Of a DNA stretch of 8,147 nt, positions 1 to 7,472 are shown piece after piece. The position numbers were made by a program, and so were the translations under genes. This stretch comes from Actinomycetota bacterium. GTDB taxonomy: Bacteria; Actinomycetota; Acidimicrobiia; Acidimicrobiales; JAFATL01. Within the stretch, counting starts at the first letter, position 1, and each line of letters starts with the position of its first letter. The DNA is taken from the NCBI GenBank assembly GCA_019243975.1, contig JAFATL010000028.1, positions 1 through 8,147 of the forward strand, in the 5' to 3' direction. A model generated the notes under the pieces. The model saw only the letters and a list, made by a program, of their open reading frames with translations. It had not been told where the DNA came from and ran no database searches.

Positions 1-1
1 G

Positions 2-373
2 CAGCCGCCATCGGAGCGGCCGCCGATCGTGCCGCTCCTCGACGACGCCGACGCCACGGTCGTCGAGGCCGCCGCGTGGGCGAGCGGTGAGCTCGAGCCG
101 GCCGAGCCGGGCGCCGTGGCGCGGCTGGCCGCACTGGCCACCGAGCACGACGATGCGCTCGTGCGCGAGGCGGCGGTCGCCGCGCTCGGGTCGCTCGGCG
201 ATCCCGACGGCTTGGCTGCGGTCCTGGCCGCGACAGAGGACAAGGCGACGGTCCGACGCCGCGCCGCGATCGCGCTCGTCGCCTTCGAGGGACCGGAGGT
301 CGACGCTGCGCTCGCACGCCTGCGCGACGACCGCGACTGGCAGGTGCGGCAGGTGGCCGAAGACCTGACCTGA
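2..373 (+). CDS. HEAT-repeat protein, 3' part (5' end outside window)
   Basis: The reading frame is open to the left edge of the window, so the N-terminus is probably missing; a GTG at 29 could be a start but has no strong ribosome site at good spacing. The visible part is alanine-rich and helical, with short repeats of the type 'VREAAVAALGSLGDPDGL' followed by 'VRRRAAIALVAF' and 'WQVRQVAEDL'. Regularly spaced Ala, Leu, Asp-Pro and Val-Arg are typical of HEAT/PBS-lyase-like repeats, which form helical solenoids that bind proteins. I see no catalytic motif and cannot name a partner. It stops with TGA 15 bases before bioA, so the two may be co-transcribed, although bioA may also have its own promoter inside this gap. 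The fold call is fairly sure; the cellular role is unknown. Confidence 0.75.
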   Translation, partial: QPPSERPPIVPLLDDADATVVEAAAWASGELEPAEPGAVARLAALATEHDDALVREAAVAALGSLGDPDGLAAVLAATEDKATVRRRAAIALVAFEGPEVDAALARLRDDRDWQVRQVAEDLT

Positions 374-375
374 AG

Positions 376-381
376 TACGGT
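376..381 (+). promoter_or_regulatory. Candidate -10 box for a leaderless bioA transcript
   Basis: TACGGT fits the actinobacterial TANNNT -10 pattern and lies 7 bases before the bioA ATG, so transcription would start at or next to the start codon. There is no Shine-Dalgarno-like stretch in the 15-base gap. No convincing -35 element is visible upstream, and read-through from the HEAT-repeat gene is an alternative. Confidence 0.35.
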
Positions 382-388
382 CGACCGC

Positions 389-1680
<1,292 letters not shown>

Positions 1681-1684
<4 letters not shown>

Positions 1685-2799
1685 CGTGGCATGAGTGGGT
1701 CGAGGCGGAGAACGATCGCATCCGCGCCGACGGCCGGTGGCGCGTCACGCGCGACCTCGACGCGGCCGGGCCTGCGGGCGTGCTCAGTGCCACGGGCGAG
1801 CACGTCGTGTCGTTCGCCTCCAACGACTACCTCGGGCTCACCCAGCACCCCGCCGTCGTGGCGGCTGCCCATGAGGCGCTCGACCGGTGGGGGGCAGGTT
1901 CGGGCGCGGCGCGCCTCATCGTCGGGTCCCGCCCGCTGCACTCGGAGCTGGAGGCCGAACTGGCCGACTGGAAGCGCTGCGAACGCGCCCTCCTGTTCCC
2001 GACGGGATTCGCCACCAACCTGGGCGTGCTGTCGACCTTCGGCGTGGCCGGAGGGCTGGTGTGCAGCGACGAGCTCAACCACGCCTCCATCGTCGACGGC
2101 TCCCGCCTCGCCCGGGCCGACGTGGCGGTGTACCCGCACGGCGATGTGGACGCGCTGGACGCGCTGCTGGCCGGACGCGATCGGCCCATCGTCGTCACCG
2201 ACACCGTCTTCTCGATGGACGGCGACGTGGCGCCGCTCGACCAGATCGCCGACGTGTGCCGGCGGCGGGGCGCGCTGCTGGTGCTGGACGAAGCGCACGC
2301 CGTTCTCGGGCCCGACCCCGACCCCCACGGCGACCTCGAGGGCGTCGACGTGTTGCGCGTCGGCACCCTGTCGAAGACTCTCGGCTCGCTGGGCGGGTTC
2401 GTCGCCGGCGGCGCCCCGATGATCGACTTGCTCGTCAACCGGGCCCGCCCGTTCATCTTCACCACGGCTTCGACGCCGGCCGACACCGCCGCCGCCCTCG
2501 CCGCTGTCCGGATCGTGCGATCGGCCGAGGGCGATGCGTTGCGCGAGACGTTGCGCGGCCACGTCGAGCGCGTCGCTCCCAGCCACCCCTCCCCGATCGT
2601 GCCCATCGTCCTGGGCGACGAGGAGTCAGCACTGAAGGCGGCGGCCGCGCTGCTCGAGCGGGGCCTGCTCGTCCCCGCCATCCGTCCGCCCACCGTCCCC
2701 GTCGGGACGTCGCGACTGCGCGTCGCCCTGTCGGCCGCCCATACCGACGCCCACATCGACGGCCTGCTCGACGGCCTGGCCGCGTTGGGAGCGTTGTGA
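1681..2799 (+). CDS. bioF: 8-amino-7-oxononanoate synthase (BioF)
   Basis: A 372-residue alpha-oxoamine synthase, slightly shorter than E. coli BioF (about 384). It condenses a pimeloyl thioester with L-alanine, using PLP, to give KAPA, the substrate of the upstream bioA product. Visible motifs are SFASNDYLGL (44-53), GSGAARLIVGSRPLH (73-87), DELNHASIVDG (130-140, with the PLP-stacking His134), DEAHAVLG (203-210, Asp203 for the pyridine nitrogen, His206) and the PLP lysine K232 in TLSKTLGSLGGF. The start is GTG at 1681, overlapping the bioA stop as GTGA; no earlier start fits the operon better. Glycine C-acetyltransferase is a close relative, but the biotin context decides. The end overlaps bioD in the same GTGA manner, suggesting translational coupling. 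Confidence 0.93.
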
Positions 2800-3428
2800 A
2801 GCTGGTCGTCGTGGCGGGGACCGCGACCGAGATCGGGAAGACCTTCGTCGGCGCGGCGCTGGCGCGGGAGCTGCGCGGGCGCGGCGTCTCGGTGGCGGCG
2901 CGCAAGCCGGCCCAGTCGTTCGTGCCGGGCGAGGGCCCGACCGACGCCGAGGTGTTGGCCGCCGCCACCGGCGAGGACCCCCACGAGGTGTGCCCCCCGC
3001 ACCGGTGGCTGGGCGTGCCCATGGCACCACCCATGGCCGCCGACGTTCTCGGGCAGCCCCCGTTCACCCTCGACGAACTGCTGGCTGAGGTCACGTGGCC
3101 GGACGGCGTCGACGTCGGCCTGCTGGAGGGCGTCGGCGGACCGCGCTCCCCCATCGCGTCGGACGGCGACACGGTCTCCATGGCCGAGCAGGTGAACGCC
3201 GACCTGGTGGTACTGGTGGCCGACGCGGGTCTCGGCACCGTGAATGCGGTGCGACTGTCGGCGGCCGCCTTCGGTGCCCGCCCCGTGGTCACCGTGCTCA
3301 ACCGGTTCGACGACGGCGACGACCTCCACCGGCGCAACCGCGACTGGCTCACCAAAGAAGACGGCTTGGCGGTGGTGACCGATGTTCGCGATCTGGGCGA
3401 CGCGGTTTGGGGAAGGATGGACGCGTGA
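2796..3428 (+). CDS. bioD: ATP-dependent dethiobiotin synthetase (BioD), divergent
   Basis: A 210-residue P-loop protein expected to close the ureido ring of dethiobiotin from 7,8-diaminopelargonate, CO2 and ATP. The P-loop reads GTATEIGKT (8-16), with K15 and T16 intact, where the family usually has GTDT-x-VGKT, so the Asp at position 10 is Ala. K37 in ARKPAQS matches the substrate lysine of KPV motifs, but the following Thr/Ser-Gly is changed to Ser-Phe. EGVGGPRSPIA (111-121) replaces the usual EGAGG-hydrophobic stretch, and ADAGLGTVNAVRL fits the GLGT-x-N segment. The start is GTG at 2796, overlapping the bioF stop; GGGAG at 2787-2791 can act as a ribosome site at short spacing. The family call is firm from motifs and context. 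Full activity is likely but less certain because of the substitutions. It overlaps the next gene by GTGA. Confidence 0.87.
   Translation: MKLVVVAGTATEIGKTFVGAALARELRGRGVSVAARKPAQSFVPGEGPTDAEVLAAATGEDPHEVCPPHRWLGVPMAPPMAADVLGQPPFTLDELLAEVTWPDGVDVGLLEGVGGPRSPIASDGDTVSMAEQVNADLVVLVADAGLGTVNAVRLSAAAFGARPVVTVLNRFDDGDDLHRRNRDWLTKEDGLAVVTDVRDLGDAVWGRMDA
3411..3417 (+). promoter_or_regulatory. Ribosome binding site for the zinc-ribbon gene
   Basis: GGAAGGA lies 7 bases before the GTG at 3425, inside the end of bioD. It is the strongest Shine-Dalgarno match I found in the window and fixes the start of the small downstream gene at GTG 3425 rather than the in-frame ATG at 3461. Confidence 0.7.
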
Positions 3429-3748
3429 CCACTCCGTCCCCCACCGACGCCCCCGTCGACATGCAGGAAGCGGTGGCCCTGCTACACGCCGAGGACTACA
3501 CCGAGGACTTCAACATCGTCGGCACCCGCGTCCCCTGCCCGAAGTGCGGCACCGAGCATGCGCCCTCGCAGCTGCTCGTCGACCGCTTCTTCCGGTTCGA
3601 GGGTGAGAGCGACCCGGCCGACGAGTCGATCGTCTTCGGCGTGCGCTGCCCGTCGTGCGGCGCCAAGGGCGTGCTGGTCTCGCCGTACGGGCCGGACGCC
3701 GACCCGGAAGTGATGCAGCAGCTCACCTTGCTCACCCGCAACGGTTGA
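3425..3748 (+). CDS. Small four-cysteine zinc-ribbon protein of unknown function
   Basis: A 107-residue protein with two CPxC knuckles, CPKCG (Cys38, Cys41) and CPSCG (Cys75, Cys78), spaced as in a zinc ribbon that holds one metal ion. The part before the first knuckle is acidic (HAEDYTEDFN), and the stretch between them contains DRFFRFEG and an acidic loop. There is no membrane segment or signal peptide. I do not recognise a named family. The gene overlaps both neighbours by four bases (GTGA with bioD, TTGA with the methyltransferase) and has a good ribosome site, so it is clearly expressed as part of the biotin operon. A role in nucleic-acid or protein binding, or as partner or substrate of the downstream methyltransferase, is possible but only inferred from position. 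Confidence 0.82.
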   Translation: MTTPSPTDAPVDMQEAVALLHAEDYTEDFNIVGTRVPCPKCGTEHAPSQLLVDRFFRFEGESDPADESIVFGVRCPSCGAKGVLVSPYGPDADPEVMQQLTLLTRNG

Positions 3749-4503
3749 GCGACCTCGCCGCCCGCCTAGCCAGCGCCGGCTGCCTTTCCGCCGACGAGGA
3801 GGCTGTCGAGCTGGAGACGGCGGCCGCCGGTGACCAACAGCTCCTCGAATCGATGGTCCGCCGGCGCGAGCAGGGCGAGCCGCTGGCGTGGATCGTGGGC
3901 ACGATCGACTTCGGCGGTGAACGCGTGCGCGTGGCGTCGGGCGTGTACGTGCCCCGCCTGCAGTCGTTGCCGCTGGCGCAGCTCGCCGCGCACACGCTGC
4001 CGCCGGGCGGCGTCGCCGTCGACCTGTGCACGGGTTCCGGCGCGGTGGCCGCCTACCTGCTCGCCCACCAACCGGCGGCGCGCGTCGTGGCCACCGACGT
4101 CGACCCGCAGGCCGTGGCGTGCGCCCGAGCGAACGGCGTGGATGCCCACGTCGGCAACCTGTTCGACCCGGTGCCGCCGGAGCTGCGCGGGCGCGTCGAC
4201 GTCGTCACCGCCGTGGCGCCCTACGTGCCCACGCCCGAGTTGGCACACCTGCCGCGAGACGTGCGCACCTACGAACCAGAACTCGCCCTCGACGGTGGTG
4301 GCGACGGTCTCGACGTCGTGCGCCGCGTCGTGGCCGAGGCACCCCAATGGCTGCGCGCCGGTGAGGGCACGGTGCTGCTGGAGATCGGCGGGGATCAGGC
4401 GACGGTCGTGACGCCGCTGCTCCATGCCGCTGGCTTCACCGACGTCGACACCCTCGTCGACGCCGAGGACGACCTGCGAGGTATTAGCGCTCGGCTCCCA
4501 TGA
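3745..4503 (+). CDS. PrmC/HemK-like class I methyltransferase with altered NPPY motif
   Basis: A 252-residue protein with the PrmC layout: a helical N-terminal domain, the linker EPLAWIVGTIDFGGERVRV (45-63), then a Rossmann SAM-binding domain with VDLCTGSGAVA (92-102) and ATDVDP (116-121). PrmC enzymes methylate the glutamine of the GGQ motif in release factors through an NPPY motif. Here the matching position is VAPY (157-160), so the substrate-binding Asn is Val. The conserved PRPxTE segment is VPRLQSLP. C-terminal DGGGDGLDVVRR and LLEIGG are retained. It therefore looks like a paralogue with another substrate, or a weakened enzyme, as in the actinobacterial PrmC-related group I recall. The start is TTG at 3745, overlapping the previous stop as TTGA; no other sensible start exists. 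Its end overlaps mreB by 20 bases, tail to tail. It does not resemble BioC. Confidence 0.82.
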   Translation: MSDLAARLASAGCLSADEEAVELETAAAGDQQLLESMVRRREQGEPLAWIVGTIDFGGERVRVASGVYVPRLQSLPLAQLAAHTLPPGGVAVDLCTGSGAVAAYLLAHQPAARVVATDVDPQAVACARANGVDAHVGNLFDPVPPELRGRVDVVTAVAPYVPTPELAHLPRDVRTYEPELALDGGGDGLDVVRRVVAEAPQWLRAGEGTVLLEIGGDQATVVTPLLHAAGFTDVDTLVDAEDDLRGISARLP

Positions 4504-5488
4504 ACATGACCTTGAGGGAGTCGAAGGCCTCGAGGCACTTACCGGCACCGAGCACCACGCACTCGAGGGGCGCGTCGACCACGTGCACGGGGATCGCCGT
4601 CTCCTGCGCCAGCCGCCGGTCGAGGCCCTTGAGCAGCCCACCGCCGCCGACCAGGTGGATGCCCTCGACGATGAGGTCCTGGGCCAGCTCGGGCGGCGCC
4701 TGACCGAGACACTGCACGACCGAGTCGACGATGGCGCCCACCTGCTCCTCGATGGCCTCCCGCACCTCCTCGGGCGAGAGGATCACGACCTTGGGCAGGC
4801 CCGACATCAGGTCGCGGCCGCGCACCTCGGCCTTGACCTCGTCGTCGGTCGGGTAGGCCGAGCCGATGGCCATTTTGATCTGCTCGGCCGTTCGCTCGCC
4901 GATGGCGATGCCGTACTCGCGCCGCACGTACGTCTGGATCGACGCGTCGATGTCGAAGCCGCCGACGCGGATGGCTTGCAGCGCCACGATGCCGCCCAGC
5001 GAGATGACCGCCGTCTCGGTGGTGCCACCGCCGACGTCGACCACCATGCTGCCGAGCGGCTCGTGGATGGGAAGACCGGCGCCGATCGCAGCGGCCATCG
5101 GCTGCTCGATGAGATAGGCGCCCGCCGCGCCGGCGCGACGCGCCGCTTCCTCCACCGCACGCCGTTCGACTTCGGTGATGGCCGAGGGCACGCAGATGAG
5201 CACGCGCGGCCGGTTGAACCGCGACACACCGGCGCGCTGCAGCAGCAGCCGGATCATGCGCTGGGTGATGTCGAAGTCGGTGATGGCGCCTTGACGCAGC
5301 GGACGCGCCGCCACGATGTAGCCCGGCGTGCGCCCGATCATCTGCCACGCGTCGTGGCCCATCGCCAGCACCTGTTGGGTGCGCTCGTTGAGCGCGATGA
5401 CGGTCGGCTCGTTGAGCACGATGCCGGTCTGGCGCGCGTAGACCAGGGTGTTCGCCGTCCCCAGGTCGATGGCGAGGTCCCTAGCCAG
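4484..5488 (-). CDS. mreB: Rod-shape-determining protein MreB, with CTG start
   Basis: A 334-residue actin homologue that polymerises under the membrane and guides lateral cell-wall synthesis. It is full length when read from CTG at 5488-5486. The N-terminus is then (M)ARDLAIDLGTANTLVYA, containing the phosphate-1 loop. Phosphate-2 is VVDVGGGTTETAVIS (149-163), the catalytic Glu region is IEQPMAAAIG (127-136), and the adenosine loop is HLVGGGGLLKGLD (278-290). No in-frame ATG, GTG or TTG lies close upstream; the first in-frame GTG, at 5419, is Val24 within the conserved core and would delete the phosphate loop. GGGA, eight bases before the CTG, may be the ribosome site. The TAG of the upstream membrane-protein gene lies inside the first codons, so the two are probably translationally coupled. 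A 1-base sequence error near the start is the main alternative. Confidence 0.95.
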   Translation of the reverse strand: MARDLAIDLGTANTLVYARQTGIVLNEPTVIALNERTQQVLAMGHDAWQMIGRTPGYIVAARPLRQGAITDFDITQRMIRLLLQRAGVSRFNRPRVLICVPSAITEVERRAVEEAARRAGAAGAYLIEQPMAAAIGAGLPIHEPLGSMVVDVGGGTTETAVISLGGIVALQAIRVGGFDIDASIQTYVRREYGIAIGERTAEQIKMAIGSAYPTDDEVKAEVRGRDLMSGLPKVVILSPEEVREAIEEQVGAIVDSVVQCLGQAPPELAQDLIVEGIHLVGGGGLLKGLDRRLAQETAIPVHVVDAPLECVVLGAGKCLEAFDSLKVMFMGAER

Positions 5489-5660
5489 GGCGGCGGTCCC
5501 GTCGACCCGGGCGCTGTTCGGGGGCCAGCGCCCGCAACTCGTTGTTGAACGCCTGGATGCCGCTCTCCATCGACGTCGGCTTGCGGTGGCGGAACCACAG
5601 GATCAGCGACCCCACGATGCTCAGGCCCACCGCCACGACCAGATACAGCAAGTTGCTCAT
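5481..5660 (-). CDS. Small single-pass membrane protein between moaE and mreB
   Basis: A 59-residue protein starting MSNLLYLVVAVGLSIVG. Residues 4-23 form one hydrophobic helix, followed by RHRKP, which by the positive-inside rule puts the C-terminus in the cytoplasm. The tail has MESGIQAFNNELRALAPE, probably a short amphipathic helix, and a basic arginine-rich end. There is no signal-peptidase site or lipobox. I do not recognise a named family. The ATG overlaps the moaE stop as ATGA, and its TAG stop lies within the first codons of mreB, so all three genes form one operon. Position suggests a link to MreB or the envelope, but this is inference. It is too short to be called by many gene finders, yet the two overlaps and clean membrane topology support it. 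Confidence 0.8.
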   Translation of the reverse strand: MSNLLYLVVAVGLSIVGSLILWFRHRKPTSMESGIQAFNNELRALAPEQRPGRRDRRPG

Positions 5661-6133
5661 GAAGTTGTCCCCCGCCCGACCGTTTCGACCGGCGTGCTGC
5701 CGGTGCCCCAGTCGGCGCCCTCCGAGTGGTGCTCCTTCTTCCAGATGGGTGCGGTCGCCTTCAGCGTGTCGATGCAGAAGCGCGCCGCCTCGAACGCCTC
5801 GTCCCGATGAGGTGCGCTGGCCACCACGACCACCGAGCTCTCGGTGAGCGCGACCGCGCCCACGCGGTGCAACAACGCCAGTCGCCCGACTGTGGGCCAC
5901 CGCACGCGCGCCTCGGCGGCGATCTCCCTGAACCGTGGTTCGGCCTGCTCCGCATACGCCTCGTAGTCGAGCGACGTCACACCCGTTCGCCCCTCGGCGT
6001 GGTCGCGCACGGTGCCGCTGAACAGGACGACCGCGCCGCAGTCGGGGCGCACTGCCCATTGCAGTGCCTCCTCGACCGGCAACGCAGCGTCTGTCAACGC
6101 CAGCCAGTCGTCACCCGAGCCGGGACGAACCAT
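5657..6133 (-). CDS. moaE: Molybdopterin synthase catalytic subunit MoaE
   Basis: A 158-residue protein matching MoaE length (about 150 in E. coli). With MoaD it transfers sulfur to precursor Z (cPMP), making molybdopterin in the cytoplasm. Visible motifs are GAVVLFSGTVRDH (33-45), the acidic LDYEAY, LLHRVGAV (87-94), SAPHRDEAFEA (106-116, with His109/Arg110) and LKATAPIWKKE (124-134), which holds the two lysines (K125 and K132) equivalent to the E. coli active-site pair. I chose ATG at 6133 because a TACCAT -10 box lies six bases upstream; an in-frame ATG at 6163 would add ten residues (MNRRGAYHLP) and push into the htrA promoter. No moaD is present in the window. The downstream membrane-protein gene overlaps by ATGA. 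Confidence 0.92.
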   Translation of the reverse strand: MVRPGSGDDWLALTDAALPVEEALQWAVRPDCGAVVLFSGTVRDHAEGRTGVTSLDYEAYAEQAEPRFREIAAEARVRWPTVGRLALLHRVGAVALTESSVVVVASAPHRDEAFEAARFCIDTLKATAPIWKKEHHSEGADWGTGSTPVETVGRGTTS

Positions 6134-6139
6134 CGGTAA

Positions 6140-6145
6140 ATGGTA
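6140..6145 (-). promoter_or_regulatory. Candidate -10 box for leaderless moaE transcript
   Basis: On the minus strand this reads TACCAT, matching TANNNT, and ends six bases before the moaE ATG at 6133. A TTACAA (6170-6165) could act as a weak -35 at 19-base spacing. No Shine-Dalgarno sequence lies between box and ATG, in line with a leaderless mRNA. Confidence 0.45.
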
Positions 6146-6179
6146 GGCGCCGCGACGATTCATTTTGTAAGCCCAGGTT

Positions 6180-6185
6180 TAAGCT
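6180..6185 (+). promoter_or_regulatory. Candidate -10 box for leaderless htrA transcript
   Basis: TAAGCT matches TANNNT and ends eight bases before the GTG at 6194. The 6155-6190 stretch is clearly more AT-rich than the surrounding genes. No good -35 is visible, and there is no ribosome site before the GTG. This supports GTG 6194 over the ATG at 6140 as the htrA start. Confidence 0.45.
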
Positions 6186-6193
6186 CGATCGCC

Positions 6194-7396
6194 GTGGAGC
6201 TCGACGACGGCTTCGATGACGACGAGCCCACCGGCCAGTGGCTGCCTCCCGACGACCGGTTGTGGCGCCACCCATCGGAGGTCGCGGCCTTCCCCTGGCC
6301 CGATGCGACGCGGCGCACCCGTGAGCCCCGGGCCTGGACCACGGCCGTGCTGGCGGCCGCCATCAGCTCCCTTTTGACCACCGGTCTCATCGCCGCCAGC
6401 GGTGGGTTTCGCAACAAAACCACGGTCGTGAGGTCCACGGAGAGTGTTGCCCTGCCCGTGGCGCAGCGGTCGGCGTCGGCCGGCAACAACCAGATCGTCG
6501 ACATCGCCGAACGCATCCGCCCCGCCATCGTGCAGCTCGACGTCGACACGGCCGACTCGAAGGGCAGCGGGTCGGGCGTGATGATCCGCAGCGACGGCGA
6601 GATCCTCACCAACAACCACGTGGTGCAGGACGCCCGCTCGATCACGGTGATCATGGCCGACGGCAAGGAGTACACGGCCCGGGTGGTGGGCGCCGATGCC
6701 GACACCGACATCGCGGTGGTGAAGATCGACGGCCCCCAGTTCGCCACCGCCCCGCTGGGGTCGGCAGACGGGCTGAAGGTCGGCTACGTCGCCATCGCGG
6801 TGGGCTCGCCCCTTGGTCTGGCGGGCGGCCCGTCGGTGTCGGTCGGCGTGATCAGCGCCCTGGGCCGCCAGGTCGACAGCCGCAGCGGTCCGTCGCTGCT
6901 CGACATGATCCAGACCGACGCCCCGATCGCGCCGGGGTCATCGGGTGGCGCGCTGCTCGACAGTTCGGGCGCGGTGGTCGGCGTGACGACCGCCATCGCG
7001 GTGAGCGACGTCGGCGCCGAAGGTCTCGGGTTCGCCACCCCGATCGACATCGCGCGCGACGTGGCCGATCAGCTCATCAACACCGGCAAGGTGGTGCACG
7101 TGTGGTTGGGCGTCGAGGGTGAGGACGTCACGTCGCAGACCGCCGGCGACCTCGGCGTCGACGCCGGCGCCCTGGTGCGCAAGATCCGCACCGGCAGCCC
7201 GGCCTCTCAGTCGGGCATCGCCGTGCGCGACGTCATCACCTCGATCGACGGCAAGGCCATCCGCTCGATGGCCGCCCTGGTCGTCGCCCTCCGCCTCCGC
7301 CACCCCGGCGACACGGCCACCCTCGGCATCGTCCACGACGGCAAGACCAAGACCGTCAAGGTCACCCTCGCCGAACGCCCCAAGACGCTGACCTAA
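6194..7396 (+). CDS. HtrA/DegP-type membrane-anchored serine protease with PDZ domain
   Basis: A 400-residue protein: an acidic cytoplasmic tail (1-46) with DDRLWRHPSEV (20-30), one membrane helix (about 48-69), a trypsin-like domain (about 100-295) and a C-terminal PDZ domain (about 302-393). The catalytic triad is His142 in LTNNHVV, Asp172 in DTDIAVVKI and Ser250 in APGSSGGALL. The common PGNSGG is PGSSGG here, which keeps the serine. The protease domain faces outside the membrane and would degrade or check misfolded envelope proteins. The frame is open to an ATG at 6140, which would add 18 residues and overlap the moaE promoter, so GTG 6194 is preferred. It is divergent from moaE and followed by a strong hairpin. 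The exact paralogue (HtrA, DegP, PepD-like) cannot be told. Confidence 0.92.
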   Translation: MELDDGFDDDEPTGQWLPPDDRLWRHPSEVAAFPWPDATRRTREPRAWTTAVLAAAISSLLTTGLIAASGGFRNKTTVVRSTESVALPVAQRSASAGNNQIVDIAERIRPAIVQLDVDTADSKGSGSGVMIRSDGEILTNNHVVQDARSITVIMADGKEYTARVVGADADTDIAVVKIDGPQFATAPLGSADGLKVGYVAIAVGSPLGLAGGPSVSVGVISALGRQVDSRSGPSLLDMIQTDAPIAPGSSGGALLDSSGAVVGVTTAIAVSDVGAEGLGFATPIDIARDVADQLINTGKVVHVWLGVEGEDVTSQTAGDLGVDAGALVRKIRTGSPASQSGIAVRDVITSIDGKAIRSMAALVVALRLRHPGDTATLGIVHDGKTKTVKVTLAERPKTLT

Positions 7397-7472
7397 CCGG
7401 CCCGTCCGGCGAACTGACAGGTGAAACGTGCGTCATAGCGCACGTTTCACCTGTCAGTTCGGCTGGGTTAGG
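7392..7472. terminator. Long bidirectional hairpin between convergent genes
   Basis: A perfect 23-bp stem (7410-7432 paired with 7439-7461) encloses a 6-base loop, TCATAG. Outside it, CCTAACC (7392-7398) pairs with GGTTAGG (7466-7472) across an unequal internal loop. The outer arms include the TAA of htrA and, on the other strand, the TAA of the SDR gene. Its place between convergent genes suggests a shared terminator. Neither side has a T-run, so it would be an atypical, U-less one. A dispersed palindromic repeat or a protein-binding site are alternatives. Confidence 0.75.

Noticed and set aside
29..373. GTG at 29 as the true start of the HEAT-repeat gene
   Set aside because: The frame stays open to the window edge and no ribosome site at good spacing is visible, so a truncated gene is more likely.
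1827..3329. Long minus-strand open frame of 500 codons opposite bioF and bioD
   Set aside because: It is an antisense shadow caused by high GC. It is low-complexity, rich in Arg, Ser and Pro, has no motifs, and the + strand frames carry clear BioF and BioD motifs.
3745..4503. Possibility that the methyltransferase is BioC (malonyl-ACP methyltransferase)
   Set aside because: It has the PrmC N-terminal helical domain, the linker and the DGGGDGLDVVRR region, none of which belong to BioC. Position in the operon alone is not enough.
4494..4520. Short GCTCCC...GGGAG hairpin at the methyltransferase/mreB junction as a terminator
   Set aside because: Only a 5-bp stem with a loop of about 16 bases and no T-run, located within coding sequence; too weak to call.
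4424..5548. Plus-strand open frame of 374 codons opposite mreB
   Set aside because: Shadow of mreB, rich in Asp, His and Arg with no motif. The minus-strand frame is unmistakable MreB.
6140..6193. ATG at 6140 as htrA start and ATG at 6163 as moaE start
   Set aside because: Using both would make the genes overlap head to head by 24 bases and remove the only AT-rich promoter region. The added residues do not look conserved.
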